DNA from: Prosthecodimorpha staleyi
GTDB taxonomy: Bacteria > Pseudomonadota > Alphaproteobacteria > Rhizobiales > Ancalomicrobiaceae
Length of the DNA stretch: 45,700 nt
Reading direction: 5' to 3'
Assembly (NCBI RefSeq): GCF_018729455.1
Contig: NZ_JAHHZF010000018.1
Span: 1 to 45,700, forward strand
Shown: positions 1-8,327 of the stretch, one piece after another
Position numbering within the stretch: position 1 is the first letter of the stretch
Layout: every line of letters begins with the position of its first letter
Translations under genes and position numbers: made by a program
Notes under the pieces: model-generated
Database searches by the model: none
What the model was told of the DNA's origin: nothing
What the model saw: the letters and a program-made list of their open reading frames with translations, nothing else

Positions 1-22
1 CACCGCCCCCACAAACAGACCC

Positions 23-49
23 CCCCGCGCCGGCCCCCCGGGCGCGGGG
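23..49 (-). terminator. GC-rich stem-loop downstream of the denD-like gene
   Basis: A perfect 9-bp stem (23-31 pairing with 41-49) closes a 9-nt loop, about 30 bp past the stop codon of the minus-strand gene ending at 79. On the minus strand it is followed by a G run and a weakly T-rich stretch (TCTGTTTGT) rather than a clean U tract. It is plausible as an intrinsic terminator or 3' stabilising hairpin. Positions 50-78 show nothing else. Confidence 0.4.
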
Positions 50-78
50 ACTTTGCTGACCCGTTCAAGCGTGCCGGA

Positions 79-1059
79 TCACTTCACCCAGCTGCCGCCG
101 AGTTCGTCGTCGATATGGACGCGGATGATCTCGTCGAAGGTCCGCTCGGCCGTGAAGCCGAAGCTTTCGGCGCGCGAGGCGTCGAAATTGCGCGGCCAGC
201 CGGCGACGATGCCGCGGATGGTCTGGTCGGGCTCGCGGCGGATGCGGGCGACGACGCCGTCGCCGGCGACCCGGCGCAGGGCCTCGATCTGCTCGCCGAC
301 CGTCACCGACAGGCCCGGCATGGTCAGGTTGCGCCGCGCGCCGAGCGGCGCGGTGTCCATGGTCGCCGCATGGATCAGGAAGCCGACCGCCGAGCGCGGC
401 GAGGCGTGCCAGTGGCGGACGTCCTCGTCGACCGGCAGCACGGCCTCATGGCCGGCGAGCGGCTCGCGGATGATGTTCGAGAAGAAGCCCGAGGCCGCCT
501 TGTTGGGCTTGCCGGGGCGGACGCAGATGGTCGGCAGGCGGATGCCGACGCCGTCGAAGAAGCCGCGGCGCGAGTAGTCGGCGAGCAGCAGTTCGCCCAT
601 CGCCTTCTGGGTGCCGTAGGAGGTCAGCGGCGTCGTGAAGAATTCGTCGCCGATCGCCTCCGGGAAGGGCGCGCCGAAGACCGCGATCGAGGAGGTGAAC
701 ACCATGCGCGGCTTGTAGCCGCCGCCGACCAGGCGGATCGCGTCGAACAGATAGCGCGTGCCGTCGAGATTGATCCGGTAGCCCTTCTCGAAATCGGCCT
801 CCGCCTCACCCGACACGATCGCGGCGAGATGGAAGATCGCGCCCGGACGGGCCGCGATCAGGCGCTCGGCCTCGCCCGGCACCGACAGGTCGCCCTGCAG
901 CGCGACGATCGGGAACGGCGCCTCCGGACGGTCCGGCACGATCACGTCGGTCAGCGTCATGGCGGTGATCGGCGCCGCGCCGAGATGGCCGTCGCGGATC
1001 AGCCGCTCGGTCAGCTTGCGGCCGACCATGCCGGCGGCACCGATGATCAGGACATGCAT
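79..1059 (-). CDS. denD: NAD-dependent epimerase/dehydratase, D-erythronate dehydrogenase-like (DenD)
   Basis: This 326-residue extended short-chain dehydrogenase probably oxidises a four-carbon sugar acid (D-erythronate to 2-keto-D-erythronate) in the cytoplasm. An N-terminal Rossmann motif GAAGMVG lies at residues 7-13. The catalytic set is visible as Ser123/124 (FTSSIAVFG) and Tyr148-x3-Lys152 (SYGTQK). The overall pattern, with HLAAIVSGEAE near residue 80 and RLPTICVRPGKPN in the second half, matches DenD-type enzymes rather than UDP-sugar epimerases. The ATG at 1059 has an AGGAG ribosome site about 8 nt upstream. DenD usually sits with a four-carbon acid sugar kinase and an isomerase; those partners would lie beyond the left edge of the window, if present. 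The family call is firm; the exact substrate is inference. Confidence 0.75.
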   Translation of the reverse strand: MHVLIIGAAGMVGRKLTERLIRDGHLGAAPITAMTLTDVIVPDRPEAPFPIVALQGDLSVPGEAERLIAARPGAIFHLAAIVSGEAEADFEKGYRINLDGTRYLFDAIRLVGGGYKPRMVFTSSIAVFGAPFPEAIGDEFFTTPLTSYGTQKAMGELLLADYSRRGFFDGVGIRLPTICVRPGKPNKAASGFFSNIIREPLAGHEAVLPVDEDVRHWHASPRSAVGFLIHAATMDTAPLGARRNLTMPGLSVTVGEQIEALRRVAGDGVVARIRREPDQTIRGIVAGWPRNFDASRAESFGFTAERTFDEIIRVHIDDELGGSWVK

Positions 1060-1099
1060 GCGAAGTTCTCCTCTTGGGCGTCTTCAGCGTTTCTTGGGG

Positions 1100-1480
1100 T
1101 CAGTCGCGCCGGGCGGTCGACCAGGGTTCGAGCGTGACGGCGCCGGCGGCGTCGATCTCGACGAGGCAATCTGCCGGCGCGTGGTCCTCCAGATGGATCA
1201 TGATGCCTTCAAAAAGCCGGGCCTGCAGCGCCAGGGCTCCGTTCGGTACGATGACGGCAAGGCCTGGATGCTGCGGCAGGCGCGCATAGATCTGCCGGAA
1301 GTCGCGCCGGTTGTTGGTGACCAGCACGGCCCCGCGCCCGACCGCCGCGCCGGCAACCAGACCGTCGGGCGTGCCGGCCAGTCCGAGCCGAACGACATGC
1401 TCCGCTCGATGTCCACGCGCGATGGCCGCATCGACAAGGCGCCGGTGCAGGCATTCGTCGATCAGGAAGTCGAGGTTCAC
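1100..1480 (-). CDS. DUF5615 PIN-like toxin of a toxin-antitoxin pair
   Basis: This small protein of 126 residues begins with the DUF5615 signature (LDFLIDECL, with the acidic pair that opens PIN-like nuclease folds). It also has the motif LVTNNRRDF about halfway, usual for VapC-like ribonucleases. I place the start at the GTG at 1480. This GTG overlaps the TGA of the upstream antitoxin by 4 bp (GTGA), the usual translational coupling in such pairs. A longer in-frame reading up to 1756 does not look like protein. By family, the toxin would cleave RNA and be neutralised by the DUF433 partner; no activity can be shown from sequence. Confidence 0.75.
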   Translation of the reverse strand: MNLDFLIDECLHRRLVDAAIARGHRAEHVVRLGLAGTPDGLVAGAAVGRGAVLVTNNRRDFRQIYARLPQHPGLAVIVPNGALALQARLFEGIMIHLEDHAPADCLVEIDAAGAVTLEPWSTARRD

Positions 1481-1725
1481 GACGCCGACGGCCCGAGAGG
1501 AATGCCGCGTGTCTGCGCCCAGCGGCTGACCGCTTCGACCGCATCGACGGGAAGGCTCGGGTAGCCGTCGAGAATCTCCGCCGGCGAGGCGCCGGCGCGC
1601 AATTCCGCGACGATGGTCATGGCAGGAACCCGGGTCCCGGAGACGCAGGGCATGCCGCCCAGGATGTCGTCGCGCTCGACAATCAGGCTTTGGCCTGCGG
1701 AGCGTTCGCCCGATGCGGTCGCCAT
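1477..1725 (-). CDS. DUF433 antitoxin
   Basis: This 82-residue protein carries a DUF433 domain with its hallmarks: GGMPCVSGTRVPAMTIV, then AELRAGASPAEILDGYPSL. It is a winged/helix-turn-helix-like DNA-binding fold found with DUF5615 toxins. It lies directly upstream of the toxin and overlaps it by 4 bp, so the two form one transcript. By analogy it would bind the toxin and repress their common promoter, which should lie between 1726 and 1783. The pair sits between two sugar-acid dehydrogenase genes, with no obvious functional link to them. Confidence 0.8.
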   Translation of the reverse strand: MATASGERSAGQSLIVERDDILGGMPCVSGTRVPAMTIVAELRAGASPAEILDGYPSLPVDAVEAVSRWAQTRGIPLGPSAS

Positions 1726-1783
1726 GATCCATCTCCTGAAACCCGGGCGCCATCATAGCCCGTTGCAGCCGACCGGCCCAGCC

Positions 1784-2539
1784 TCAGAGCGCGAAGCCGC
1801 CGTCGGCGAGGTGGATCTGGCCGGTCGTATAGCTGGACTCGTCGGAGGCCAGATAGACGGCGAGCATCGCGATCTCCTCGGCCTTGCCGAGCCGGCCCAT
1901 CGGCTGGCGGTCGACGAAGGCCTGGCGCACGGTCTCGACGGCCTGTCCGGTGTTGCGCGCCAGCGTGGTGATGCGGTCGTCGAGCGAGGGGCTCTCGATC
2001 GTGCCCGGGCAGATCGCGTTGGCGCGGATGCCGCGCTTGATGGTGTCGGCCGCGACCGCCTTGGTCAGCCCGATCACGGCCGCCTTGGTGGCGCCGTAGA
2101 CGTAGCGGTTCGGGATGCCGCGCACCGAACCGGCGCCCGACGCGATGTTGACGATCGAGCCGACCCCCTTGTCGAGCATGCCGGGCAGGAAGGCCTTGAT
2201 GGTCCGGTGCATGGACTTGACGTTCAGGTCGAACGAGAAATCCCAGTCATGCTCGGTGCAGTCGAGCACGGTGCCGTGATGCACGAAGCCGGCGCAGTTG
2301 AACAGGATGTCGACCGGGCCGACCGCCTCGGCCAGCGCCATCACGGCCGGAGTCGAAAGAACATCGAGCTTGTGCACCTCGGCGACGCCGCCGTCCTTCA
2401 GGTCGGCGATCTTGGCGAGATCGAGATCGGTCGCGATCACATGCGCGCCCTCGGCCGCGAAGGCGAGCGCGGTCGCCCTGCCGATGCCGGCACCCGCAGC
2501 CGTGCAGAATGCCCGCTTGCCTGCCAGTCTCCCCGCCAT
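1784..2539 (-). CDS. SDR oxidoreductase, 2-keto-3-deoxy-L-fuconate dehydrogenase-like
   Basis: This classical short-chain dehydrogenase has 251 residues. The cofactor motif TAAGAGIG lies at residues 13-20, NCAG at 81-84, the catalytic Ser at 134 (NIAS), and Tyr148-x3-Lys152 (YGATK). The stretches LFNCAGFVHHGTVLDC and ICPGTIESPSL, and the C-terminal ASDESSYTTGQIH, closely match my memory of the Xanthomonas L-fucose-pathway enzyme and the related human DHRS6. The ATG at 2539 is preceded by GGGAGGATGGA, a strong ribosome site; an upstream ATG at 2659 would add non-conserved residues. With the DenD-like gene it suggests sugar-acid catabolism. The substrate remains inference. Confidence 0.75.
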   Translation of the reverse strand: MAGRLAGKRAFCTAAGAGIGRATALAFAAEGAHVIATDLDLAKIADLKDGGVAEVHKLDVLSTPAVMALAEAVGPVDILFNCAGFVHHGTVLDCTEHDWDFSFDLNVKSMHRTIKAFLPGMLDKGVGSIVNIASGAGSVRGIPNRYVYGATKAAVIGLTKAVAADTIKRGIRANAICPGTIESPSLDDRITTLARNTGQAVETVRQAFVDRQPMGRLGKAEEIAMLAVYLASDESSYTTGQIHLADGGFAL

Positions 2540-2713
2540 TCCATCCTCCCGTGACGTTCTTGGTGACGGGACCTTCATAGGCCGGAACGGATTCGGGGAA
2601 AAGCCGGAATGCGGTATTCCTCTGATGATTGAAATGCGCGGCCCGCTCGGCGGCCACAAGCCGCTCGGCGGCCACAGCCCTGCGGCGCTCCGCTCCCGGG
2701 CCTCGCGACCGTC

Positions 2714-3172
2714 CTAGAGCCGGCGAACCATATGGGTGATGCGCCGGCCGTCATCCTCCTCGATCCGCTCGATCGCGAAGCCTTTGCGGGCATACCAGTC
2801 GACATTGCGCACCATCAGGGCGTTGGTCAGCAGGCGCAGCGAGTCGCGACCGCATTGCCCGGCGCGCAGTTCGGCGGCCGCGAGAAGGCGGTTGCCGAGA
2901 CCCGAACCCTGCGCCGCAGGCGCGACCGACAGGTTTTCGATATAGAGATCGTCCGGCCGCAGATCGAGGATCAGCGCGCCGGCCAGCCCGCCGTCCCGGT
3001 CGGCCAGCCAGACCTCCCAGTCGCGCAAGACCGCGCCATAGTCCCATTCCAACGGGATCGGCGTGCGGCCGATGATCCGCTCATTCGCCGCATAGGCGGC
3101 CCGCTGCAGCGCTTCCAGCGCCGCACGGTCCTCCGCCCCGGCACGACGCAGGCCCGCGAGGGTTTCGGTCAT
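2714..3172 (-). CDS. GNAT family N-acetyltransferase
   Basis: This 152-residue protein has a complete GNAT fold. The acetyl-CoA-binding loop is the segment IENLSVAPAAQGSGLGNRLL (a Q-x-x-G-x-G/A variant). It is followed by LRLLTNALMVRNVDWYARKGF, where the paired Asn and the YxxxGF signature are typical of small-molecule or protein N-acetyltransferases. The ATG at 3172 overlaps the stop of the upstream acetyltransferase by 4 bp (ATGA), so the two are probably translated from one message. The same frame stays open upstream to 3916, but that stretch is antisense-like noise. The acceptor substrate is unknown. Confidence 0.8.
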   Translation of the reverse strand: MTETLAGLRRAGAEDRAALEALQRAAYAANERIIGRTPIPLEWDYGAVLRDWEVWLADRDGGLAGALILDLRPDDLYIENLSVAPAAQGSGLGNRLLAAAELRAGQCGRDSLRLLTNALMVRNVDWYARKGFAIERIEEDDGRRITHMVRRL

Positions 3173-3837
3173 CCCCGCGTCTTGCCGGTCAAGGCGCCGA
3201 GCGACTGCTTCTGGCGTCCGTCGGCGTCGAAATTCTCCGGCGCCAGCCAGGCCGCATAGGCGGCCTTCAGGGCCGGCCATTCGCTGTCCAGGATCGAGAA
3301 CCAGGCGGTGTCGCGGTTGCGGCCCTTGACGATCATGTGCTGGCGGAAGACGCCCTCGGGCAGGAAGCCGAAACGCACGGCCGCACGCTTGGACGGGCCG
3401 TTGCCGTTGTCGCATTTCCATTCGAAGCGGCGGTTGCCGAGATCCTCGAAGACATACTGCATCAGGAGGTGGATCGCCTCGGTGGCGATCGGCGTCTTCT
3501 GCAGGGTCGGCGAGAAGAAGATGTGGCCGACCTCGATGACGCCGTTGGCCGGCCGGATCTCCATCAAAGTGGCGCAGCCGAGCGCCTTGCCGGTCGCCTT
3601 GTCGAGAATGGCGAAATAGAGCGGATCGGTCAGGCCGTCGCGGGTGGCGAGCCAGGCCTGGAACGCGGCCTCGTCGGCGAAGGGGCCATAGGCGAGCCAA
3701 GTCCAGACGGCCGGATCCGCAACCCCGCCGGCCCAGATGTCCGGCCCGTGCCGCGCCGCGTCGAGCTTCTCGATCCGGGCGAAGCGGCCCTCCCGCGTCA
3801 CGGGTTGCGGCGGCAGGGCGGGCTTGGGCGCTGTCAT
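3169..3837 (-). CDS. GNAT family N-acetyltransferase, RimJ/RimL-like
   Basis: This 222-residue protein resembles the RimJ/RimL-type acetyltransferases that appear as large-subunit GNATs. Features include the N-terminal REGRFARIEKLDAARHGPDIW, a central GCATLMEIRPANGVIEVGHIFF, and KTPIATEAIHLLMQYVFEDLG followed by CDNGNGPSKRAAVRFGF. The last part corresponds to the usual N-x-x-S-x-x-A-x-x-x-x-GF acetyl-CoA signature. It overlaps the following GNAT gene by 4 bp. The pair is flanked by unrelated genes, so the acceptor cannot be named. The ATG at 3837 has no strong ribosome site. Confidence 0.8.
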   Translation of the reverse strand: MTAPKPALPPQPVTREGRFARIEKLDAARHGPDIWAGGVADPAVWTWLAYGPFADEAAFQAWLATRDGLTDPLYFAILDKATGKALGCATLMEIRPANGVIEVGHIFFSPTLQKTPIATEAIHLLMQYVFEDLGNRRFEWKCDNGNGPSKRAAVRFGFLPEGVFRQHMIVKGRNRDTAWFSILDSEWPALKAAYAAWLAPENFDADGRQKQSLGALTGKTRG

Positions 3838-3953
3838 GCGGGCATGTCCGGTCGTAAACGGGTTTCCGAAGCGTCAAACTAGCGCCGGGGCCGGTCGGAA
3901 GACCAGCCCCGCACAAGACATGCCCGGAATGCGACAGAACCGCGGGCCGGCGC

Positions 3954-5633
3954 TCAGGCCGCCTTGATGCCGGCGAAGAAGCCGTCCATCCGGGTCTCCA
4001 GCCGCTTGGCCTCCGCGGTCAGGGATTCGGCGAGCCCGAGCAGGCCTTCGGCGCTCTTCGCGGTCTCGCCGACGCCCTCATCGACGCTGCCGATGGTGTG
4101 GTCGACCTCGCCGGTCGCCCGGGCGGCCTCGGAGACGTTGCGGGCGATCTCGTTGGTCGAGGCGCCCTGCTCTTCGACGGCCGCGGCCACCTGCACGGTC
4201 AGAGCGTCGATGGTGCGGATCGTGGACTGGATCTCCTCGATGGCGGCGACCGACTGGCGGGTCGTGGCCTGGACGGCGACGACCTGCTGGGCGATCTCCT
4301 CGGTCGCCTTGGCGGTCTGGCCGGCCAGCGCCTTGACCTCGTTGGCGACCACCGCGAAGCCGCGGCCCGCCTCGCCGGCCCGCGCCGCCTCGATGGTCGC
4401 GTTGAGGGCCAGGAGATTGGTCTGGGCCGCGATCGACTGGATCAGGCCGACCACGTCGCCGATCCGCTGGGCGGCCGTATCGAGGCTCTGCATGGCGCCC
4501 GACGAGCGTTCGGCGGTGACCACGGCCGCCCGGGCGGTGGAGGCAGCCTCGGCAACGCGGCGGTTGATCTCCCCGATCGACGCCGAGAGCTCTTCGGCGG
4601 CGGCCGCGACGGTCTGCACATTGACGGTCGTCTGTCGCGACGCCTGGGCCATGGTGCGGGTGCGCCGTTTGGAATCCTCGGCCGTGTCGATCTGCGAACG
4701 GGCCGAGCCGGCGACGCGCGCGGCCAGGTCGACGACGCTCGACAGCGCGGCGGCGGCATCGCTCTCGAAATCGCGCACCGAGGTCTCCAAGCGGGTCTGG
4801 CGTTCGCCGCGCGCACGGCTTTCGCCTTCCAGCGAGAGCTTCAGGCGTTCGGAATTGGCCACCGCCTCGCGGAAGACCTCGACGGTCCCCGCCATCGTGC
4901 CGATCTCATCGCTCCGCCCGCGCTCCGGCACCGTCACCGCTGTGTCGCCGCGCGCGATCCGCTCCATCGCCGCCGACAGGGCGATGATCGGACGGGCGAT
5001 GCCGGCACGGGCCATCCACATGCCGAACAGGCTGAGCAGGAAAGCCAGCAGCACCGCCCCGGCCACCAGCATGACGCCGGTCGCATGAAGCGCCTCGCCG
5101 TCGTCGGCGATCCTGTTCGACGCCCGGTCGAGCGAGGCGGCCAGAGTCTCGAGATCCTTGTTCAAGGCCGAACGGACCGCCCTGTTCTGGTCGTTGTCGC
5201 CGAGCGCCCGGGCTGCGGCCGGCCCCTCAGCCAGGCCGCGGGCCGCCATGTCCAGGCGGAACTGGCGGAACTGGTCGACCCGGCTCCGCATCTCGGTGAA
5301 AAGCGCGCGATCCTGCGGCTCCACGCGCGCCTCCCAGCCGCGCACCACCTCGACCATGCGGTCGAGATTGCGGGCCATTCCGTCGGCGAACGGCTTCGCG
5401 GCGGCGGCATCCTTGGCCATGTAGATGCCGCGTGAATCCATCACGACGGCATAGATCAGGCCGTTCAACTTCTCGATGTCGGCATTGCTGCGAAGGACAT
5501 TCTCCAGGCGAACCGCCAGCTTCTGATCGCTGTTCGATTGCCAGATCGCCGCCACGCCCGTGACGAGTGTGGCCACCAAGACCAGCGCGAACAGGGCCGA
5601 TAGCCTGGTCGAAATGCTCAAACGTCTCAGCAT
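3954..5633 (-). CDS. Methyl-accepting chemotaxis protein
   Basis: This 559-residue membrane chemoreceptor has TM1 at about residues 11-31, a four-helix-type sensor region (about 32-185) with a [10 protein letters not shown] segment seen in small-ligand-binding MCPs, and TM2 at about 186-208. A HAMP linker and a long coiled-coil signalling domain follow, with the hairpin tip [18 protein letters not shown] and [15 protein letters not shown], which contacts CheA/CheW. There is no C-terminal CheR/CheB-tethering pentapeptide. I use the ATG at 5633, which has GGA 6 nt upstream; a GTG at 5654 would add seven residues. It is a single gene with no che genes nearby, so it probably works with chemotaxis machinery encoded elsewhere. 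The ligand is unknown. Confidence 0.9.
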   Translation of the reverse strand: MLRRLSISTRLSALFALVLVATLVTGVAAIWQSNSDQKLAVRLENVLRSNADIEKLNGLIYAVVMDSRGIYMAKDAAAAKPFADGMARNLDRMVEVVRGWEARVEPQDRALFTEMRSRVDQFRQFRLDMAARGLAEGPAAARALGDNDQNRAVRSALNKDLETLAASLDRASNRIADDGEALHATGVMLVAGAVLLAFLLSLFGMWMARAGIARPIIALSAAMERIARGDTAVTVPERGRSDEIGTMAGTVEVFREAVANSERLKLSLEGESRARGERQTRLETSVRDFESDAAAALSSVVDLAARVAGSARSQIDTAEDSKRRTRTMAQASRQTTVNVQTVAAAAEELSASIGEINRRVAEAASTARAAVVTAERSSGAMQSLDTAAQRIGDVVGLIQSIAAQTNLLALNATIEAARAGEAGRGFAVVANEVKALAGQTAKATEEIAQQVVAVQATTRQSVAAIEEIQSTIRTIDALTVQVAAAVEEQGASTNEIARNVSEAARATGEVDHTIGSVDEGVGETAKSAEGLLGLAESLTAEAKRLETRMDGFFAGIKAA

Positions 5634-5667
5634 GGGAATCCAACGCGTTAACACATGTCAATTACTT

Positions 5668-5697
5668 GATATATTGAAATCATGAAGCGACCGTAAA
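5668..5697 (-). promoter_or_regulatory. Candidate promoter of the chemoreceptor gene
   Basis: The minus strand reads TTTACG (5692-5697), then an 18-bp spacer, then TATATC (5668-5673). It sits in an AT-rich pocket that stands out from the GC-rich surroundings, 35 bp before the ATG at 5633. The match to the sigma-70 consensus is moderate. Confidence 0.3.
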
Positions 5698-5783
5698 TTA
5701 CAAAATCACATAAGAATGTGCTGATCTTTCCGTGCCCCTTCTTTCCATGTTCCCGTGGCGCGGAACGCCCAGGCAGGCGGGTC

Positions 5784-5819
5784 GCCTGCATCACAGCGCG
5801 AATGAGCTGCGATGCAGGC
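5784..5819 (-). terminator. Stem-loop terminator of the homospermidine synthase gene
   Basis: A 9-bp arm (5784-5792 with 5811-5819), one mismatch, then a further 4-bp stem (5794-5797 with 5806-5809) around an 8-nt loop form a strong hairpin. It begins 16 bp past the hss stop codon. No U tract follows, as is common in GC-rich alphaproteobacteria, so it may act with Rho or as a 3' stabiliser. Confidence 0.5.
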
Positions 5820-5834
5820 CGGTCCCGTCGGCGA

Positions 5835-7265
5835 TCACTTCACCAGGATGTTCTTGAACAGCCAGGGATCGCCCTCGTCGATGTCTTCCGGAAACAGGCC
5901 CGGGCGGCCGACGAGCGGGGTCCAGTCGGTATAGACGCCGACGACGGGCCCTAGATACGGCCTCTGCACCTCTAGGCAGCGTCGATAGTCCATCTCGTCC
6001 GCCTCGACGATCCCCGCATCGGGATTGTCGAGCGCCCAGACCATGCCGGCGAGCACGGCCGAGGAAACCTGAAGACCCGTGGCATTCTGGTAGGGGGCCA
6101 GCATGCGCGTCTCCTCGATGGAGAGCTGCGAGCCGTACCAGTAGGCGTTCTTGGCGTGGCCGTAGAGCAGCACGCCGAGTTCGTCGATGCCGTCGACGAT
6201 CTCGTGCTCGTCGAGGATGTGGTTGGCCGCCTGCTTGACGCCGGCCGCGCCGAACATCTCGTGCAGCGACAGCACGGCATCGTTCGACGGATGGTAGGCA
6301 TAGTGGCAGGTCGGCCGGTATTTCGGGTTGCGGCCCTCGCCGACCGTGAAGTAGTCGGCGATCGAGATGGACTCGTTGTGGGTGACCAGGAAGCCATATT
6401 GGGCGCCCGGGGTCGGGCACCAGGAGCGCACCCGGGTATTGGCGCCCGGCTGCATCAGATAGATCGCGGCCTGACAGCCGGTCTCGTGCCGGCGGCCGTT
6501 GGAGGGCATCCAGGTCTCGTGCGTGCCCCAGCCCAGTTCGGCCGGCTGCAGGCCTTCGGAGACGAAGCCCTCGACCGACCAGGTGTTGACGAACACGTCG
6601 GCCGGCTTCGGATTGCGGGAGCGTTGCGTGTCGCGCTCGGCGATGTGGATGCCCTTCACGCCGGTGCTGCGCATCAGTTCGGCCCAGCCGGCGCGATCCT
6701 TCGGCTCCTCGAAGGCGCGGCCGGTGTCGCGGGCGATGTCGACCAGCGCCTGCTTGACGAACCAGGAGACCATGCCCGGATTGGCGCCGCAGCAGGAGAC
6801 TGCGGTGGGGCCGCCCGGCGAACGCGCCTTCTCGGCGCGCACGGTCTCGCGCAGCGCGTAGTTCGAGCGCGCGGCCGCGCCGGCATTCTTGTCGAAATAG
6901 AAGCCGAGCCAGGGCTCGACGACGGTATCGATATAGAGCACGCCGAGTTCGCGGCAGAACTTCATCAGGTCGAGCGAAGAGGTGTCGACCGAGAGGTTGA
7001 CGCAGAAGCCCTGGCCGCCGCCCTCGGTCAGGAAGGGCGTCAGCAGTTCGCGATAGTTCTCGCGCGTGACCGGCTGGTGGACGAAGCGATAGCCGCGTTC
7101 GTCGACCAGCTTGCGGTCGCCGTCGAAGGGATCGATCACCGTCAGGCGCGACTTGTCGAAGGAGAAGTGGCGCTCGATGAGCGGCAGCGTGCCCTTGCCG
7201 ATCGAACCGAAGCCGATCATCACGATCGGACCGGTGATGGTGTGGTAGACGGGCCAGTCGGTCAT
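5835..7265 (-). CDS. hss: Homospermidine synthase
   Basis: This 476-residue enzyme of usual family length makes sym-homospermidine from putrescine by NAD-dependent transfer of an aminobutyl group. The N-terminal dinucleotide-binding motif is MIGFGSIGKGTLPLIERHF. The family blocks VNLSVDTSSLDLMKF, YIDTVVEPWLGFYFD, CCGANPGMVSWFVKQAL and HNESISIADYFTVGEG are all present, so it looks intact. The ATG at 7265 has GGAG 9 nt upstream. It lies downstream of ornithine decarboxylase and a GNAT gene on the same strand, an order conserved in rhizobia, so putrescine made by the first enzyme feeds this one. The 268-bp gap before it suggests it may also have its own promoter. Confidence 0.93.
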   Translation of the reverse strand: MTDWPVYHTITGPIVMIGFGSIGKGTLPLIERHFSFDKSRLTVIDPFDGDRKLVDERGYRFVHQPVTRENYRELLTPFLTEGGGQGFCVNLSVDTSSLDLMKFCRELGVLYIDTVVEPWLGFYFDKNAGAAARSNYALRETVRAEKARSPGGPTAVSCCGANPGMVSWFVKQALVDIARDTGRAFEEPKDRAGWAELMRSTGVKGIHIAERDTQRSRNPKPADVFVNTWSVEGFVSEGLQPAELGWGTHETWMPSNGRRHETGCQAAIYLMQPGANTRVRSWCPTPGAQYGFLVTHNESISIADYFTVGEGRNPKYRPTCHYAYHPSNDAVLSLHEMFGAAGVKQAANHILDEHEIVDGIDELGVLLYGHAKNAYWYGSQLSIEETRMLAPYQNATGLQVSSAVLAGMVWALDNPDAGIVEADEMDYRRCLEVQRPYLGPVVGVYTDWTPLVGRPGLFPEDIDEGDPWLFKNILVK

Positions 7266-7533
7266 CGGGCTACTCCGTGCGCCACCTCGGGCGGGCGTTT
7301 GTGATTATCGGATTGCTGCGTCGCAATAGCGCGAAGGGGCCGACCGAATCAATCGAATCGACGGTCGCAGCGTGAATGAGAGGCCGGGCTGCAACGTCGC
7401 ACGCCCGAAAGGGCCGCGCGGCCAACCCATGCGGGACAGGAAACGCCCGACCGCCCGGCCGCCGTCCGCATCAGGGACGTGGCCGGGCAAGGTCCCGCAC
7501 CGCAGGGACGGGAGTACGGCCGGACGCGCGGCT

Positions 7534-8112
7534 TCAGCCGGCCTGCCGCAGTGCGTCCGCGACCGGTGCTGTGCCGAAGACGGCCTCGACGGTCTCGACC
7601 CGTTCGGCCGGGGCGCCCGTCGGCAGGACGAGGCCGGCCGCACCGGCGAGCGCGCCGGGCTCGAGTTCCAGCGCCAGCAGACGATGCTGCTCGAAGGGAC
7701 CCGGCAGGCGCATCGCTCCGGTCGCCGCCGCCGAAAAGCCGAAGCGCTCGTAATAGGTCGGATCGCCGACCAGGATCACCGCCGCATGGCCGGCCGCGGC
7801 CGCCTTGGCGATGGCCAGCCGCATCAGTCCGGCGCCGATGCCGCGGGCGCGGCGCGACGGATCGACCGCAAGCGGGCCGAGCAGCAGCACCGGACGCACA
7901 TCGCCCCGCCCGAACACGGCCGCATGCCACAGGCGCACGGTGCCGACGACCGCGTCGCCGTCGCGCGCGACCAGCGACAGGCCGGCGGCCGGACGGCGGC
8001 CGTCGCGAAAACGGGCCGAGGTCTTGGTGAAGCGGGCCTGGCCCATCACGCGGTCGAGCAGGGCCTCGCGCGCGACCGCATCGGCCGCCGCCTCGGTGTC
8101 GTAGACGATCAT
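7534..8112 (-). CDS. GNAT N-acetyltransferase (YhbS-like) in the polyamine cluster
   Basis: This 192-residue acetyltransferase has the acetyl-CoA motif LGPLAVDPSRRARGIGAGLM (R-x-x-G-I-G-x-x-L). It is followed by AVILVGDPTYYERFGFSAA, the YhbS-type Y-x-R-F-GF ending. The ATG at 8112 begins MIVYDTEAAADAV; upstream in-frame sequence is arginine/proline-rich and not protein-like. The gene lies between ornithine decarboxylase and homospermidine synthase, the position where rhizobial genomes also carry a GNAT, so a role in polyamine acetylation or turnover is a reasonable inference. No substrate is visible. Confidence 0.85.
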   Translation of the reverse strand: MIVYDTEAAADAVAREALLDRVMGQARFTKTSARFRDGRRPAAGLSLVARDGDAVVGTVRLWHAAVFGRGDVRPVLLLGPLAVDPSRRARGIGAGLMRLAIAKAAAAGHAAVILVGDPTYYERFGFSAAATGAMRLPGPFEQHRLLALELEPGALAGAAGLVLPTGAPAERVETVEAVFGTAPVADALRQAG

Positions 8113-8327
8113 GGCAGTGACTTTCCGGGAAACCCGCAGCGCCGGTCGGTTCCGGCTGGGATCGGACAAGCCGGCGGAGGGGTCCGCCGGACGCTCGTCG
8201 CGAGGTCGCAACGCGCCGTCAGGCGCGCCCGAACTCCTCGGAAAGGCCGGCGAGGCCGGCCGGAGGCCCGTGAGCCTCGAAAGCGGGATCGGTCGGAGGC
8301 CGTGAGGGGCCTCTGCCGGCATCCGTC

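Noticed and set aside
2714-3916. One 400-residue fused acetyltransferase
   Set aside because: The upstream part of that frame is a shadow of the separate 222-residue GNAT in another frame; the real downstream gene starts at 3172 with an ATGA overlap.
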